Part shown: positions 30,279-42,625 of the stretch, piece by piece
How positions within the stretch are numbered: the stretch's first letter is position 1
Layout of the letters: every line of letters begins with the position of its first letter
Assembly (NCBI GenBank): GCA_021234155.1
Contig: JAJEKV010000027.1
Span: forward strand, 6,756,623-6,820,622
Length of the DNA stretch: 64,000 bases
Direction of reading: 5' to 3'
Origin: Isoetes taiwanensis
Taxonomy: Eukaryota; Streptophyta; Lycopodiopsida; Isoetales; Isoetaceae
The notes under the pieces: model-generated
The model's database searches: none
The model's input: only the letters and a program-made list of their open reading frames with translations
Told to the model about the DNA's origin: nothing
Made by a program: the position numbers and the translations under genes

Positions 30279-31775
30279 GAGAGATGTTCCTTTCCATGTG
30301 ATTATCTTCCTATATATATGATTAGTAGCAAAAAAAAAAAAGTGATTTTCCGGCTAAAAAAAAAATCCAAAAATAAATATTTCAGGGCAAAAAAACCTAA
30401 AAAAAAATTACATTTGGAATCCGGAAAGGGTTCCGGCGGGGAGGTCTGAGCATTACTTGGGAGCTTTGGACTGCGAGTTGTGCATGCCTGCGGGCAAACT
30501 CGGCCTAACATATGATGATTTAAAGGCTACGGACGTTCTGCGGCTATTTTGGCCGAAGTTTCTTGGCACAAAAACAAGCAGTGCTTAACAAAAATGACAC
30601 AATTTCCTTTAGGAAGCTCGGTTTTACGTAGTGGTAAGTGAACAGATTATATGGTTAAAACTACAAGGACTATACAATTTGGTTTTCATTCTATACTGTG
30701 CACTTGCAGATGAAAATGGATGAAGGCATTACAAGTGGTATCTTTTATGGAATATCTAAACGACCAAGAGCAGGACTCCAGGATTAAACAACTGACAGCT
30801 TCCCTCAAGGTTTGTAGATGTTGCCTAAGACCCTCTTCTGCCTTCTCTGCTATGAGTTTGGGTCCTAAATTGCTCCATGTCATGGTATACAAACTGATTG
30901 TCTTCCTGCATTTTAGGTCCAAATTAGATAGATAAAGGGACCTCTGCTAATGAATGTGCCTTCCAAGACGGCTCACGCAACAAGGTTGGCAAAGGAGAAA
31001 GGACAATATGGCTGATAGTGAATGTTGTCTTTACATTCTTTCTTGTGTGTTTGAAGTCATATTTAACAATCTTACATTTTGCTATGTCTCTGCTACCTTA
31101 AAATAAGAGTTAATTAAAACTTTATGGCATGTAGCTCATCCTGGAGACCATTGTGAGGAGGAACATTCTTAGACTATAGGTTATCAAGTATCCACCAGAA
31201 TATAGCCATAACCTCGCTGGCATGAATGAACTAAGGTACAGGATCTTACGGACATGCTGTTGGTGATCAAGGTAGATTAGATGATACAATTCAACAGCAG
31301 GAATTCATGAATTAGAATTTAAAAGATGAATATTGCACAAATTTGGATGCGAGACGAGGATCCTTCCTATGAGTTTCTCAAATAAGAATGCGAACCCACT
31401 GTCTTCTGAGATAAACAATTCGCCCTTTGTTTGACGAGCAGGATTGAAAAATACATGTTTATAAGCATGAGAACTAGCAACAGCCAATTTTTGGAATTCC
31501 GTGGAGGTCTGTATGGTAGAAATTGGGCGTGTTTGATGATTTGGCATGCAGCGCCCATAGGCAGTAAGCAGAAATAGGCTTCTATGATTTTTGAGTATGC
31601 CTACATAGACTGATATGCCCTACAATAAGATCTGAACTATATCCATGCTCTATAATCTCAATATAAATGAGCCTACTCTATTCTATCAAACTGATGCTGC
31701 TACATGCCCTTAATGAGCTCAGATATGTAACCTACTTGCCTTGAAGCCTAGCTCTTGCATCTTTTGAAAGTAGTT
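30279..31775. other. No gene recognised
   Basis: Poly-A/poly-T runs near 30330-30410 and AT-rich sequence. A small frame at 30720-30830 (ALQVVSFMEYLNDQEQDSRI) ends at a possible GTTTG donor and might be an exon remnant, but no partner exon was found. Confidence 0.35.
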
Positions 31776-32009
31776 TCAAGCTTCACCAGGTTGTGCATAT
31801 CTTTGATCAAGTAACCGATTACGATTTGTCAATATGCCAAAGACTCTTCGAAGCACTAAGGCTTCCCCGCTTTCGAAGAAGCCCTTGACTCCATCCATGA
31901 AAAGTCTTACACAAACTCTGAATTTGCTTAGGGGAAAAAATGGATCCCATGCAAGTACTACTCCACCTGATATTTGTTCCAAGATCAATTTGGCATATTC
32001 TGCACACAT
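31776..32009 (-). pseudogene. Unidentified coding-like fragment
   Basis: The minus strand gives MCAEYAKLILEQISGGVVLA, WDPFFPLSKFRVCVRLFMDG and VKGFFESGEALVLRRVFGIL, which looks protein-like in composition, but no family is recognised. It is short and isolated, so it may be a captured exon or chance. Confidence 0.2.
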
Positions 32010-32052
32010 TCCACCTTCTCCATAATCACACCTTAGAAACTCCTTAGGAGAA

Positions 32053-32409
32053 TTGGGTTGGCTATTAGATCAGCTTTGCATAACAAAGGAGCATTTTTCT
32101 GAGTTGAGAAGCAAAAAACCCCGAAATGGATTTGATTACTTCATTAATGAATGTGCTAATGAATGTGTTGTGGAATTTTTTGCAGCTAAAGAGAAATACA
32201 AAGCTTCAATAGCGAGATCTATCTCAGATTTGAAGAAACCTTGCTTACATGGTGTTCAATATACATATATGGAACTGCATGTTGCTTCCCTTTTAGCAAT
32301 TGTAAGATTTGTGATTGCATTTGTCAATAATAACCGGAGTTTTTTTTATCCGGAGTCATTAGGCGGGCCATTGGATTCAACCGTCGATCTGGCGAGAACT
32401 ATACAATGA
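32053..32409 (+). CDS. Hypothetical ORF, 118 codons
   Basis: The frame (GWLLDQLCITKEHFSELRSK, FDYFINECANECVVEFFAAK, MELHVASLLAIVRFVIAFVN) is open with mixed composition and a hydrophobic stretch in the last third. No family is recognised, and no splice or promoter context supports it strongly. Confidence 0.2.
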   Translation: MGWLLDQLCITKEHFSELRSKKPRNGFDYFINECANECVVEFFAAKEKYKASIARSISDLKKPCLHGVQYTYMELHVASLLAIVRFVIAFVNNNRSFFYPESLGGPLDSTVDLARTIQ

Positions 32410-34316
32410 GCAAAATCCAATAGTGGCCTTGGGAAACCTAGTGAATCTAATGTTGGTACACATGGTCTGACTGAACATATGGTCTGGCTGAGCAGCTTCT
32501 GGGTTTTGGGCAGGATGCTACCACCGAGAAAGGGAATGGATACATAACGCCGTTTCTTGATCCAACGAACAAATTCAAGCAAAATAAGATGTACTAAACC
32601 GGCTTTCAACCCAAAGCTCATCAATCTTTTTGCATGCAAGCACTATTAAATACGAATTATGAATTTAACATGCTTCAACCATGTCTCAAAGCATGTCCAG
32701 TCTGTGCAAATCTAAGGGGGAGTCTGTGTACACATGGCGGCTATTTATTCTAAATGATACTCATTTGCCATATGTAATAGTTTGTCCCATTTCCCTCTTT
32801 CGTTTGCAACTTTTCCCAATCGATCCTTAACACTAACACGGTTAAAAGAAGCCTCCTCAAATTTTAGAACCCTCCAAACTTTTGCTTTGTGAAAGAGGAA
32901 ACATGCGTGATATTTTGATATCATGTATATGATATGATGGTTATTGATACGAATAAGGAGGTTTAACAAACTCAAGATAAAATCTTCTGGATAATCAGTA
33001 TTTTAAACAAGGAGTAATTCCAGAAATAATTGCACTATCAATTCGGCCAACTACACAAAGCCGGTTTTAAAGCGACATTTAGCTTACGATATCTCCCGAA
33101 GAAGTTGGAAGGAGGGCAGCATATTGTGGTCTTCAAAAACTATAAGATTGTTTATCTTTCTTGCTTGGCTTCTCAATGCGCAAGCCTTCGATTTAACAAA
33201 CCAAAGAACTTCATGTGTCAAACGAATGGCTTGCTATAAGGGGAAAATGTGATTCTCAATGGGGCAATTAGAATTGTCAACATAATGTCGAGACTGATGA
33301 TTTGCCAAACAAATTTAGGAAAGTGGATTTTGGCCTTCCAAATAATACATGTCACTGAGAGCAAACAATCATCGCTTATTTAATTTAGATACAGTTTAAT
33401 CCGAGGCTTACTCAATATCAAAACGGGAAGTTTTGCAACAATGAAGAAGTTGTATCATTATGTTCCAGGAAAGGAACCGAGAAACTCAATGGTCTAAGGC
33501 AAGCTCACATTATACCTAACGCATGTTTGCTATATTTTAAACAGTTCATTTGGTCTGATAGACCAAGCATCAAGACATGAAAGTATGGTGTGCATACCTA
33601 AATAGTGTTGCATGCTGTAAACATTTTAAGTCCCAACATTTCCCACGAGGCATTCTTGCATAACAATAGAAATAATCTAATTCCATATTTGGCGCGGAGG
33701 TTCCTCTTCAATAGAGAAAGAGGGCTTGGGCTATAAGGATCTTTCAGCTTCAACTTTTGATCGACCAAAAGGAAGTTAGAGTAAGCTGATTTTGTAGGCT
33801 ATGTACGTACATATTTCCAATTTCGATCGTATTAAAGGCATTTGCAGAGTTTATTGATAGCCTTATTGGCAGCTTTAAGCTACTTTAACCTATTTTCTGC
33901 TATTATCTTCCATTACATGCGAGACAATTTAAGTACCATAGCCATTATTACGTCGCAATACATTTTTTATTTTTAAGGAAAAATGATAAAGCACATTATT
34001 GTATAATTATCCAGCTTTTAGTTTCTCTCAAATATTGCTTTGACGAAATTATAAGCAAACATGCACCTTTTTCATGAGGCCAATAGCAACATCTTTAAAT
34101 TGCCAACCTAGAACAAACAAATGGTTGATTTCAACTTGCTTGGGAATTTGACCATAGGTTGACGATGAAGTTGATCTGGACTTTAATCAAACGTTCGACC
34201 ATTGGTTTGACAACTAGAAATCCATAAATAAGCATCAACAGCTAAAATACAGGAATTGGGAGCCAACTTCCAGATGCATATGGCGCTGGCTCCGCCAGCG
34301 CTAAATTCTTGTGAAT
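32410..34316. other. No gene recognised; one hairpin
   Basis: AT-rich sequence without supported genes. GCGCTGGC-TCC-GCCAGCGC (near 34282-34301) is a perfect 8-bp-stem hairpin just before the segmental duplication begins. Confidence 0.4.
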
Positions 34317-36194
34317 GCTATCTTTTCTAGCTTATAGTAAAACTTCTATTTATGTTTGGGGAGGGTGACCATGAAGTGCCCATTTAAGGAAACAAATTTT
34401 ATTTTGATGAGCTCGCCCTTTTGACATACCATAGTGAAATTTGCGTATTTAGCTTTAATTGATACTATATACAAAATATATAGCACAATAACATGGGGTT
34501 ACTTTTGTTGTTTTATACGTTTTTTCACATGGGTTTTCTATGATTTCGGTGTTGTATTCATAGAGGCATACTAAATAGTATTTCTAGAGTGCGCACTTTT
34601 TGTTTCGTTGATTTGGGTTGGGTTAAACAATCTGACGGTTGTTTTGAACACCATGCATATATACACCAAAGCTTATAATTTTTGCCTCCTCGATTTATTG
34701 CTGGGGAGCGGATTGTTGCTGGGAGCGGATTGTTGTGCTAGAATATTGGTGTGATGCTTGGTTAGCATAATGGTTTTTATTGTAACTTCAGTTTTGTAAG
34801 CAACAAATTTGAGCATGAATTTGCTGGAAAAGCAAATTTTGATGTCTCTGTCAGATGCCTCACCATGGCAGGGGAATCCTTCCGTTTTGTTGTGCACCTA
34901 TAGGCCAGCTAGCTTCTGTCTTGTAGCTTCTGCTTTTCAAAGCAGGAGAGTCATTCACATATTCATGCCTTCTTTCTTTCTACATCTTATTTTGTACACC
35001 GTTTATGCCTTGCATGGCCTTCGTTTTATATATTCTGCCATAACCCTGCAATCGGATGCCCTAAACCAGAACAAAAACCCTTCCACCTTTGTGTATTGTG
35101 GTAACAACAAATGCCCTAAACTAGCACAAAAACCTTTCTGCCTCAGATCTATGTGACCCAAGTACAATTGAGTTGTAGTAAGCAAAGGATGCTGGGTTTT
35201 TTGTATTGGCTGAAAAAGGTTGGATCTGGTAGCATAAGGATGGCATGGTCTGGGATAAACTGGAAAACTCTATAATAAGAAACGGTGGCAAAACTCTGAA
35301 AATGACTTGAGATAGTGGAATGGCCTTCCTCGAGTGGCCGAAATTTGTCTAGAAGGGCCGATTTGTCGTTAGAGTGTATTTGCAAATCGTGTCTTGGCCG
35401 CCATATGGGAGCCGTAGGATGAGCTTAATCCGATGGGTCGCATAGGTTGTTGGGCGTATGAGTGCGAATATCAGGTAATCCAACTGCTTTAGATGAAGAT
35501 GGGACGAATATAAATAATAATTCATGATGACTTTGCTAGCCAGCTATAAGTGTTCATGCTGCTCCACAAAGCCTCAAGAACATCTTGAGCTAGATTAGAG
35601 ATAACACACATTTTTACAGTCTGCTTTTGTGGCAAGGCACAATGGCATGGCATATAAAAGCACCTGAATGGCGCAAGGAAGACGAAAAAGAGGATTGACT
35701 TTACAATGTTCAATACTAACGAGATGGTACAAATGAAGATATATGAGTTAAGCAATAAGACCCTACATTAAAAGTATCTCCCTAGTATAAGGTTTAACTA
35801 TCTTCTCCAAGTAGTAAGCAAAGTAGTTCATGCACTGAGAAATTATTCCCCATAGAACTATTCAAAGTTGCCAATCATGGCTTTGGATCACTACATGCCA
35901 ATATCTCAAGCAGCCTATACACAACAATCTGCCATCATATATATGCTGCTATATAAGGATAAACTAGGTTCCATTATAAAAATAGCCCATATGCTAGAAC
36001 ATATAGAGGGAATACTTGGAATCATATATCTAATTGAAGCAAGTGTAGGCATGTCAAAAATAAGGGGACTAAAAGAATACCAGTCCTTTGGAAAGGATTT
36101 GAACATGAAGAAGTAATGCAGTGCATCATAAGGTTAGTTTCTAATCCTGCATATAGATTAATGCTATAAAACCTCAATTGCAACTATATAGGAA
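34317..36194 (+). repeat. Segmental tandem duplication, copy 1
   Basis: From TGCTATCTTTTCTAGC to AGAAAAGAACAGAGC this block is nearly identical to 36671-38320. Copy 2 lacks about 230 nt corresponding to 34555-34810. Both copies contain the same 82-codon frame (35868-36116 here, MPIMALDHYMPISQAAYTQQ...), but the identity covers non-coding parts equally, so the frame has no independent support. Confidence 0.85.
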
Positions 36195-36668
36195 TATTGC
36201 AAGATTGGAGAAAAGAACAGAGCTCCAGCTCCTTCGACTTCTCCTTTGCACACAATAATGGAACCATGATGTTGGTTGCCACCCCACGAGTATGGATATG
36301 GTTACTAGAAATGGTATGTTGCTTGCTACAAATGATGGAACCATCTTCATCATGGTCGCCTCTGAACAAAAAGATGCATTTGTTTTCAGCACAATTTCCT
36401 CCATCAAGCTGAAAGCTATCTTGCCCCAGCCATGTTGCCCACATGGGTGGGCACGATATGGGCGATTTTTTATAAAAGATATTGTTTGTGGCCATGACCT
36501 TCTGGTCCTTTTGTTTAGAGACATGCCTCAAATATTGGCTCACAACCTTTCCACTAAGACATGGCAATGGTTGGAACATCCCCGAGTCAATGTTGGAGTC
36601 GAAGACATATGTTTTCTTCCTCGAATAAGTTTTTTGAAATAAGAAAGATGTTCATAATTCCATGTGAT
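36195..36668 (+). pseudogene. F-box gene C-terminal fragment
   Basis: The sequence after TCCTTCGACTTCTCC matches the last third of the F-box gene (from about 29910) through the stop and a little of the 3' flank. The frame gives DGTIFIMVASEQKDAFVFST, ISSIKLKAILPQP and LSTKTWQWLEHPRVNVGVED to FLK and a stop at 36642. The start of the fragment carries an internal disruption (PRVWIWLLEM instead of the parental sequence). It lies between the two copies of the segmental duplication and probably travelled with the unit. Confidence 0.85.
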
Positions 36669-36670
36669 TA

Positions 36671-38320
36671 TAAATGCTATCTTTTCTAGCTTATAGTAAA
36701 ACTTCTATTTATGTTTGGGGAGGGTGACCATGAAGTGCCCATTTAAGGAAACAAATTTTATTTTGATGAGCTCGCCCTTTTAACATACCATAGTGAAATT
36801 TGCGTCTTTAGCTTTAATTGATACCATACACAAAATATATAGCACAATAACATGGGGTTACTTTTGTAGTTTTATACGTTTTTTCACATGGGTTTTCTAT
36901 GATAGCATGAATTTGTTGGAAAAGCAAATTTTGATGTCTCTGTCTGATGCCTCACCATAGCAGAGGAATCCTTCTGTTTTGTTGTGCAGCTATAGGCCAG
37001 CTTTAGCTTCTGCCTTGTAGCTTCCTCTTTTCAAAGCAGTGGAATCATTCACAGATTCATGCCTTCTTTCTTTCTACATCTTATTTTGTACACGACCTTC
37101 GTTTTACATATTTAGCCATAACCCTGCAATCGGATGCCCTAAACTAGCACAAAAACCCTTCCAGCTCTTTGTATCTGTGGTAGCAACAGATGCCCTAAAC
37201 TAGCACAAAAACCTTTCTGCCTCAGATCTATGTGACCCAAGTACAATTGAGCTGTAGTAAGCAAAGGATGCTGGGTTTTTTGTATTGGCTGAAGAAGGTT
37301 GAATCTGGTAGCATAAGGATGGCATGGTCTGGGATAAACCGAAAAATTCTATAATAAGAAACGGTGGCAAAACTCTGAAAATGACTTGAGACAGGTCGGA
37401 ATGGCCTTATGAGTGGCCAAAATTTTTCTAGAAGGGCCGATTTACTGGTTAGAGTGTATTTGCACCGGGTGTGCATTGGCCATATGGGAGCCGTATGATA
37501 AGCGAATCCAATAGCCGCATAGGTTGTTGGGCGTAATGAGTGCGAAAATCCAACTGCTTTAGAATGAAGATGGGACGAATATAAATAATAATTCATGATG
37601 ACTTTGCTAGCCAACTATAAGTGTTCATGCTGCTCCACAAAGCCTCAAGAACATCTTGAGCTAGATTAGAGACAACACACATTTTTACAGTCTGCTCTTG
37701 TGGCAAGGCACAATGGCATGGCTTATAAAAACACCTAAATGGCGCAAGGAAGACGAAAAAGAAGATTGACTTTACAATGTTCAATACTAACGAGATGGTA
37801 TAAATGAAGATGAGTTCAATCCACCGAGTTGTCAACACGTCGTTTTATTTGTTTCGTGGCATAACACAATCCAGTGTCAGAATACCTGCGAAAGTATCTC
37901 CCTAGTATAAGGTTTAACTATCTTCTCCAAGTAGTAAGCAAAGTAGTTCACGCACTGAGAAATTATTCCCCATAGAACTATTCAAAGTTGCCAATCATGG
38001 CTTTGGATCACTACATGCCAATATCTCAAGCAGCCTATACACAACAATCTGCCATCGTATATATGCTGCTATATAAGGATAAACTAGGTTCCATTATAAA
38101 AATAGCCCATATGCTAGAACATATAGAGGGAATACTTGGAATCATATATCTAATTGAAGCAAGTGTAGGCATGTCAAAAATAAGGGGACTAAAAGAATAC
38201 CAGTCCTTTGGAAAGGATTTGAACATGAAGAAGTAATGCAGTGCATCATAAGGTTAGTTTCTAATCCTGCATAATTGCAACTATATAGGAATATTGCAAG
38301 ATTAGAGAAAAGAACAGAGC
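36671..38320 (+). repeat. Segmental tandem duplication, copy 2
   Basis: This corresponds to 34317-36194 with an internal deletion and one replaced segment near 37810-37890. It ends at AGAAAAGAACAGAGC, after which the sequence leads to LINE copy B. The 82-codon frame is at 37988-38236 here. Confidence 0.85.
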
Positions 38321-38776
38321 CTCGTACCTTTTCTTTGGTGATAAGATCCTGGAGGAGACAAAGAAGACAATCAACAACCCCCTTTTGAGAGAGAATGATG
38401 GTTTTTCCATTAATTATCGAAAAAAGGTACAATAAAGCTTATTGTCAATGCAAATGCATTGCAAGAGGACTAAAAATAGAAGAATAAAGTACACTTAAAA
38501 TATTGGAAACAAAGTGACCAGTTGCAGAGTAATAAGCAACATTAAAATCCCAGCCAAGTGAAACTTTGGAAGTCAAGGAAGACCCAACGATCATGATCAT
38601 CAATGCTGTAGCCTGCAAAAATGAACTGCTGATTTTCGAGAAGGAAGAACCTGAAAATATAGCAAACAACTTTAAGACGAAAATATGAAGCAAAATATTT
38701 AGAAAGGTGAAGGCAATATAGATATAGGGAGGTAGTTGAAGAAGATAAGGTGGAGGAAATTGCAGAAGTATGGTAA

Positions 38777-39256
38777 CTAGAATTGATAGGAATCAATAAA
38801 CGAGAATAGATTTTGGTAGTGAGGCTGTAGGATAAGTGTCTGATTGTTCCCCCAATTAAGTTCCAGAAGTAGAGTGTCAGAGTTTGTAGTAGCCATCAGT
38901 AAGATAAGAGAGCCATATGCATCAGCTATTCCTATGTGATAATAATAACTATCCCTATAAAACTCGAACTGCTGATCCGTCATATTAGTGCTATTTCTTT
39001 CCAGAAACCACCATAGTTGAGTCATTAAATAAGTGTCCCTACAAAATTCCATTGCCCAGTCTGTTTCTCTTTCTGGAATATCTAAGATATCAACATCAGT
39101 TCTGCCCCAAACTACCCCTATCCAAATCCTCTCTGAGTATACAATATCCTGATCAACCAAATGCTCCATATAGACCTGAAACTCAGTCCGGATATCAGCT
39201 CTGAGATTGATCATGTAATCTAATAGATAAAATATCACTGTCAGTAGATTCATCAT
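38777..39256 (-). CDS. LINE ORF3, conserved unknown protein (copy B)
   Basis: 159 codons, exactly as long as copy A, starting at the same ATG-ATG pair and overlapping the ORF2 end by 62 nt. An in-frame TGA lies two codons before the start. Although ORF2 of this copy has stops and frameshifts, ORF3 has none. The gap-free alignment to copy A shows roughly 65% identity, with the same conserved blocks (GRTDVDILDIP, LWWFL, YYYH, ADAYGSLILL, LNWGNN). Function unknown; see copy A. Confidence 0.65.
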   Translation of the reverse strand: MMNLLTVIFYLLDYMINLRADIRTEFQVYMEHLVDQDIVYSERIWIGVVWGRTDVDILDIPERETDWAMEFCRDTYLMTQLWWFLERNSTNMTDQQFEFYRDSYYYHIGIADAYGSLILLMATTNSDTLLLELNWGNNQTLILQPHYQNLFSFIDSYQF

Positions 39257-40465
39257 GACAATTCAGTCTAAATAAATCATGAGGACCATCAAAATGATTG
39301 CCCTTATTGTGTTTATTACAAGTGGCAGAAAATTCTAAATCATAGATAACATGCAATTTAATCCAAGTACAAGAAGGAGAGTGCTGACCGTATAAACATT
39401 TGTTCCTATGTTTCCAAATATTCCACAAAGCAATATAAGATAAAGAATTAATGAAGGCATTATCATTTATAAGGAAATGCAACAAGGAGGTAGGTTTGGA
39501 AATATTGAAATAATGTTCAAACCAGCGCTAGAAGGAAGAGAGTTTAGGACAGGTAAAAATATGATCCATATCCTCAATGTTATTACAATGCAAAGGGCAG
39601 CGTGAATCAATTGGAGCAGCATTTCTAGCTTGATGCTTGGCATATGATGCAAGATTTGGAACACTTCTATTTGCAGCAAGCCAAATGAAGTATTCAACTT
39701 TAGGAGTTAAATAGGAGTTCCATACATTATTGAAGAGCTTAAATTCAATGTCATCCAAGATGTTCCAGTAAAGCTTGGCTTTAGAAGGATTGCATGGCCT
39801 ATTCAGAAATTTATAGATGAGAGAAACTATATAAATCCCTTTGTTATGAAGAGTCCAATCATGAGTAGCATTAGGGTTAGCTTCTAACTTTAGGCCTCTA
39901 ATCTTATACATAATATGCTTGAAAAGATGATTTAAAGCTAAAGGAGTGGAATTGTCTCTAGATAAATGAGGATTCTAGAAAATGCTTATTCTGTGGTGAC
40001 ACTTTTAAAATTCAATATGCTTTTAAAAGCCTTATGAGAGATGTTCTAGGAAGAGATGAGATTTCTCATTAAGGGAGAAGTGTTGGCACCAACCTGCAAA
40101 TTAGAGAAAGCAGAAGAAGGAAAATGGTGCATAACTGAAGGATGACCTTTCCAATGCTTAATAAAAATAGAGGCAGGATTGTTAGCTTGATATAGAGCCC
40201 TTCTTGCCAGCTAGAGCATACCCTGGGAAGGAGATTTTGACTACCACCCCCAAGATTTGCTTGTAGTTATAGATTTCCAATTAACCATATGCTACTTGCC
40301 CCAAATGAAGTTTCTAATGATCCTCTCCAATTGCTGATATATAGATTTAGGAGCTAGAAGAGCAGAAGAAAAATAAATGTGAGAGCTAGCAATCACATTA
40401 TTTGCAATAATAGATCTACCAGCCAAAGAGAGGCAGCTGCCATATTTGGTCAATTCTTTTTTATA
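39195..40465 (-). pseudogene. LINE B ORF2 C-terminal part, broken
   Basis: The frame begins KELTKYGSCLSLAGRSIIAN and IIRNFIWGK, then is disrupted between 40290 and 39911. The zf-RVT part is readable (FKLFNNVWNSYLTPKVEYFI, CPLHCNNIEDMDHIFTC) but has a TAG where copy A has Trp (SF-stop-RWF, about 39528). The end (DILSIRLHDQSQS) is in frame to 39195. Compared with copy A it is clearly older. Confidence 0.8.
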
Positions 40466-40472
40466 TGAGAAA

Positions 40473-40505
40473 CTAGAAAAAGTGCCCAGCGTTGCTGGGC
40501 TTCTT
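40473..40505 (-). mobile_element. Helitron-type 3' terminus, copy 2
   Basis: On the minus strand the hairpin GCCCAGC-AAC-GCTGGGC (40484-40500) is followed by a short spacer and CTAG (40473-40476), then T. LINE B sequence continues directly on the other side. The element body would extend to the right; its 5' end was not found. Confidence 0.6.
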
Positions 40506-41869
40506 GCTATTCTCGTCAAAATCATAGATAGCTGAACTTATGTTATATATTTGCATGCATTCTATATACTTCTAATGGTTTGTTTTGCAGGCTTCAAGAT
40601 TTATATAAGAGGTTCGAGTACCTAATTAGATGCAAACAAGAAGTCTTTGAATATGGTTTTGATTTTCTGGATGATACAACTATAAAATGGAATGCAACTA
40701 AAAAAATTGAATGCAAGTGAGAAAGTGGATGTAGATTATATTGTTTACATCTATGAAAACAACTGAAAAAGGACAGGTGTTAGGATTAATATGAGGGAAA
40801 TATGTCACCTAAGTGTTGTTTATATTTCATATCTAAATGCTACTAGTATATCTATGTGTTGCAATTAAAATATCAACCTTAGTGCGAAACTTTGCCATGT
40901 ATGCATGGGCATATACAGTTTTACTTAAAAAAAGAAAAAAGCTAGAATGGATAAGAGTTGTCTTGAAATGTTGTTTGGTAGAGTTGAGATGGATGATAGG
41001 CTCGGCACATGCATGGAATTTTTGGGAGCCTTCCAATCCGGCATTGGAGGAGAGGCATTCCCACCTCCGTAATCAATCTGGCAGACAATGGAGGTCATGA
41101 GAGGAAAACTCCAAACCGGCCTCTGCTGCCAAATGGAGACCTATTCCAATCGCTAAATGGCATGTGGCCACCCTTGATGCCTTCTTACATACTTTTTTGC
41201 AAAGTGCATGGGCTCAGTCATGGACAAGAAAAGGTGGAAGAGAATCGAGAGATCATTCTATTTTGTTAGTCTTCCAATTTCGAGAGGAACAAACACGAAG
41301 TAATTTTAAGAGGCTTTTCGTAGCCGTTGGTACAATAATATGGCTTGAAATTTAGGAAATCGGCCACCAAGCCGGTTAACCAATAAAGGGAAGCCACGTC
41401 ATGAATAAAAGAACCCTAATAAGATAAAGCCACGTCATAATTTAAGAGCGTTTTAAAAATGTCAATTCGCGAACCCCGTGATCAACCACGGCCGCTGCGC
41501 CGCAAAGCAGAGCTATGCTGCCACAGTGGCCCTTGACCTTTTTTGGCGTTGGGCTAGGCTAGTGCAAAATTTCAAAAAATTTGAGAAAACGCTTGCTTTG
41601 GTCGCCAGAACTAGGGAGAATGGCTATGGCAGCCATTCATTCATAGCTCTCTCTGTCTTATTCCCAGAAAACACAAGGGTCTTTTTCATTAACCCGTTCG
41701 CTGGTTAAATTCGAAGTTATGGCAAACGTATTGCTCGTTTCCGGTGGCCTCTGTTAGAATTTACAGCTTTTGCATGATGGGTCTCCTCCTTGTGGGTCCG
41801 AAATGTCGTTTTTTAACTTAATTATTTTAATCACCCATCATCTCCTTTTCTGAGGAACAGAGCGAATAC
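40506..41869. other. No gene recognised
   Basis: Short frames on both strands (for example 40837-41100 and 41009-41269) have no family. Some of this may be the body of the Helitron-like element ending at 40473. Confidence 0.35.
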
Positions 41870-42362
41870 TCCAGCACAAATCTTCTGCGCGAATAGCCTT
41901 ATTCTTTCTTTTCTGCCACTTTATTCTATCTTTCTTGAACAGGGCAGCAGAGTAAGTGCCACTACTAGCCTTTACCTCAAATTCCTTTGCTAAACGGTCT
42001 GGTTTGACCAGCTGTTGCAGTTCTACGGCCGCCCTAATCTCTCCGGATTAGTTTTGGCTCGTCTAGATCTCAGCCTAAATGCTGATCTAGGCATAGAAAC
42101 AGTGACTCTGTCTAACTTTGGAAGTGGGGCTCTCTTCTTTTCTGCATTTTCTGAAACAGGAGCCGTGCTTTCCCTTCCTAAGCCGCCTGCTTTCGAAGAA
42201 CTGGTTTTGCGAACGAATGACTTTGGCAGATAAACTACTCGCCAGAGGGGAAGAAGATGCGCCAGGCAAGCTCTGTGCTCGTTTAGTGTTGAGTTATAGA
42301 AGTACATATTTTTCATCTCAGTCGACGCTGTCTTCTGCTGTGTCAACCTGTTTTTAGAGCCG

Positions 42363-42558
42363 GTAAGTTTACTTTTTCTCTGATATTTTTCTGTTCTGCG
42401 TTGGAAATGGCATTTGTTGAGATGGGAACGAATAGTTATTCTAGTCCCTTTTTTCTTCCTTCTTCGTAGTGTATGTTATCATGGCTGCGTTGTTTTGGGC
42501 TATGTTGGACGCTTTTTATGCCTGTTGTACCTGATTGTGTGACTATATGTCTTCTCAG
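42363..42558 (+). other. Probable 5'-UTR intron of the LRR receptor gene
   Basis: A strong donor (CCG/GTAAGT at 42363) and a pyrimidine-rich acceptor (TGTCTTCTCAG ending 42558) bound about 196 nt of T-rich sequence upstream of the start codon. Inferred from splice-site quality only. Confidence 0.4.
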
Positions 42559-42570
42559 ATAGTCTGGGCC

Positions 42571-42623
42571 ATGCCCTCAAATGAAATGAAGGCGACTCTA
42601 TATTTTTAGCTCTGCCTATGTGA
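42571..42623 (+). promoter_or_regulatory. Two upstream ORFs, including a minimal ATG-TGA
   Basis: Between the putative acceptor and the main start lie a 12-codon uORF (42571-42609, MPSNEMKATLYF) and, two bases before the main ATG, a start-stop element ATGTGA (42618-42623). If the leader is transcribed as inferred, ribosomes would meet both before the receptor start, which could lower or condition its translation. Confidence 0.45.
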
Positions 42624-42625
42624 TC

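Larger units (their letters stand above)
38386..40472 (-). mobile_element. LINE copy B (same family as copy A)
   Basis: On the minus strand the element starts at about 40472 (TTTCTCATATAAAAAAG...) and ends near 38386 with ATTCTCTCTCAAAA. The order is the same as in copy A: post-RT region, zf-RVT, ORF2 end, ORF3, 3' untranslated region. The 5' end lies at the base homologous to the 5' end of copy A and directly abuts a Helitron-type terminus. No target-site duplication was found. Confidence 0.8.

Noticed and set aside
34282-34301. Hairpin followed by CTAA as a fourth Helitron end
   Set aside because: The spacer between hairpin and CTAA is missing and the sequence does not match the other three termini.
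35868-36116. 82-codon ORF present twice (also 37988-38236) as a conserved gene
   Set aside because: The surrounding non-coding sequence is equally conserved because of the segmental duplication, so the identity is no evidence for coding.
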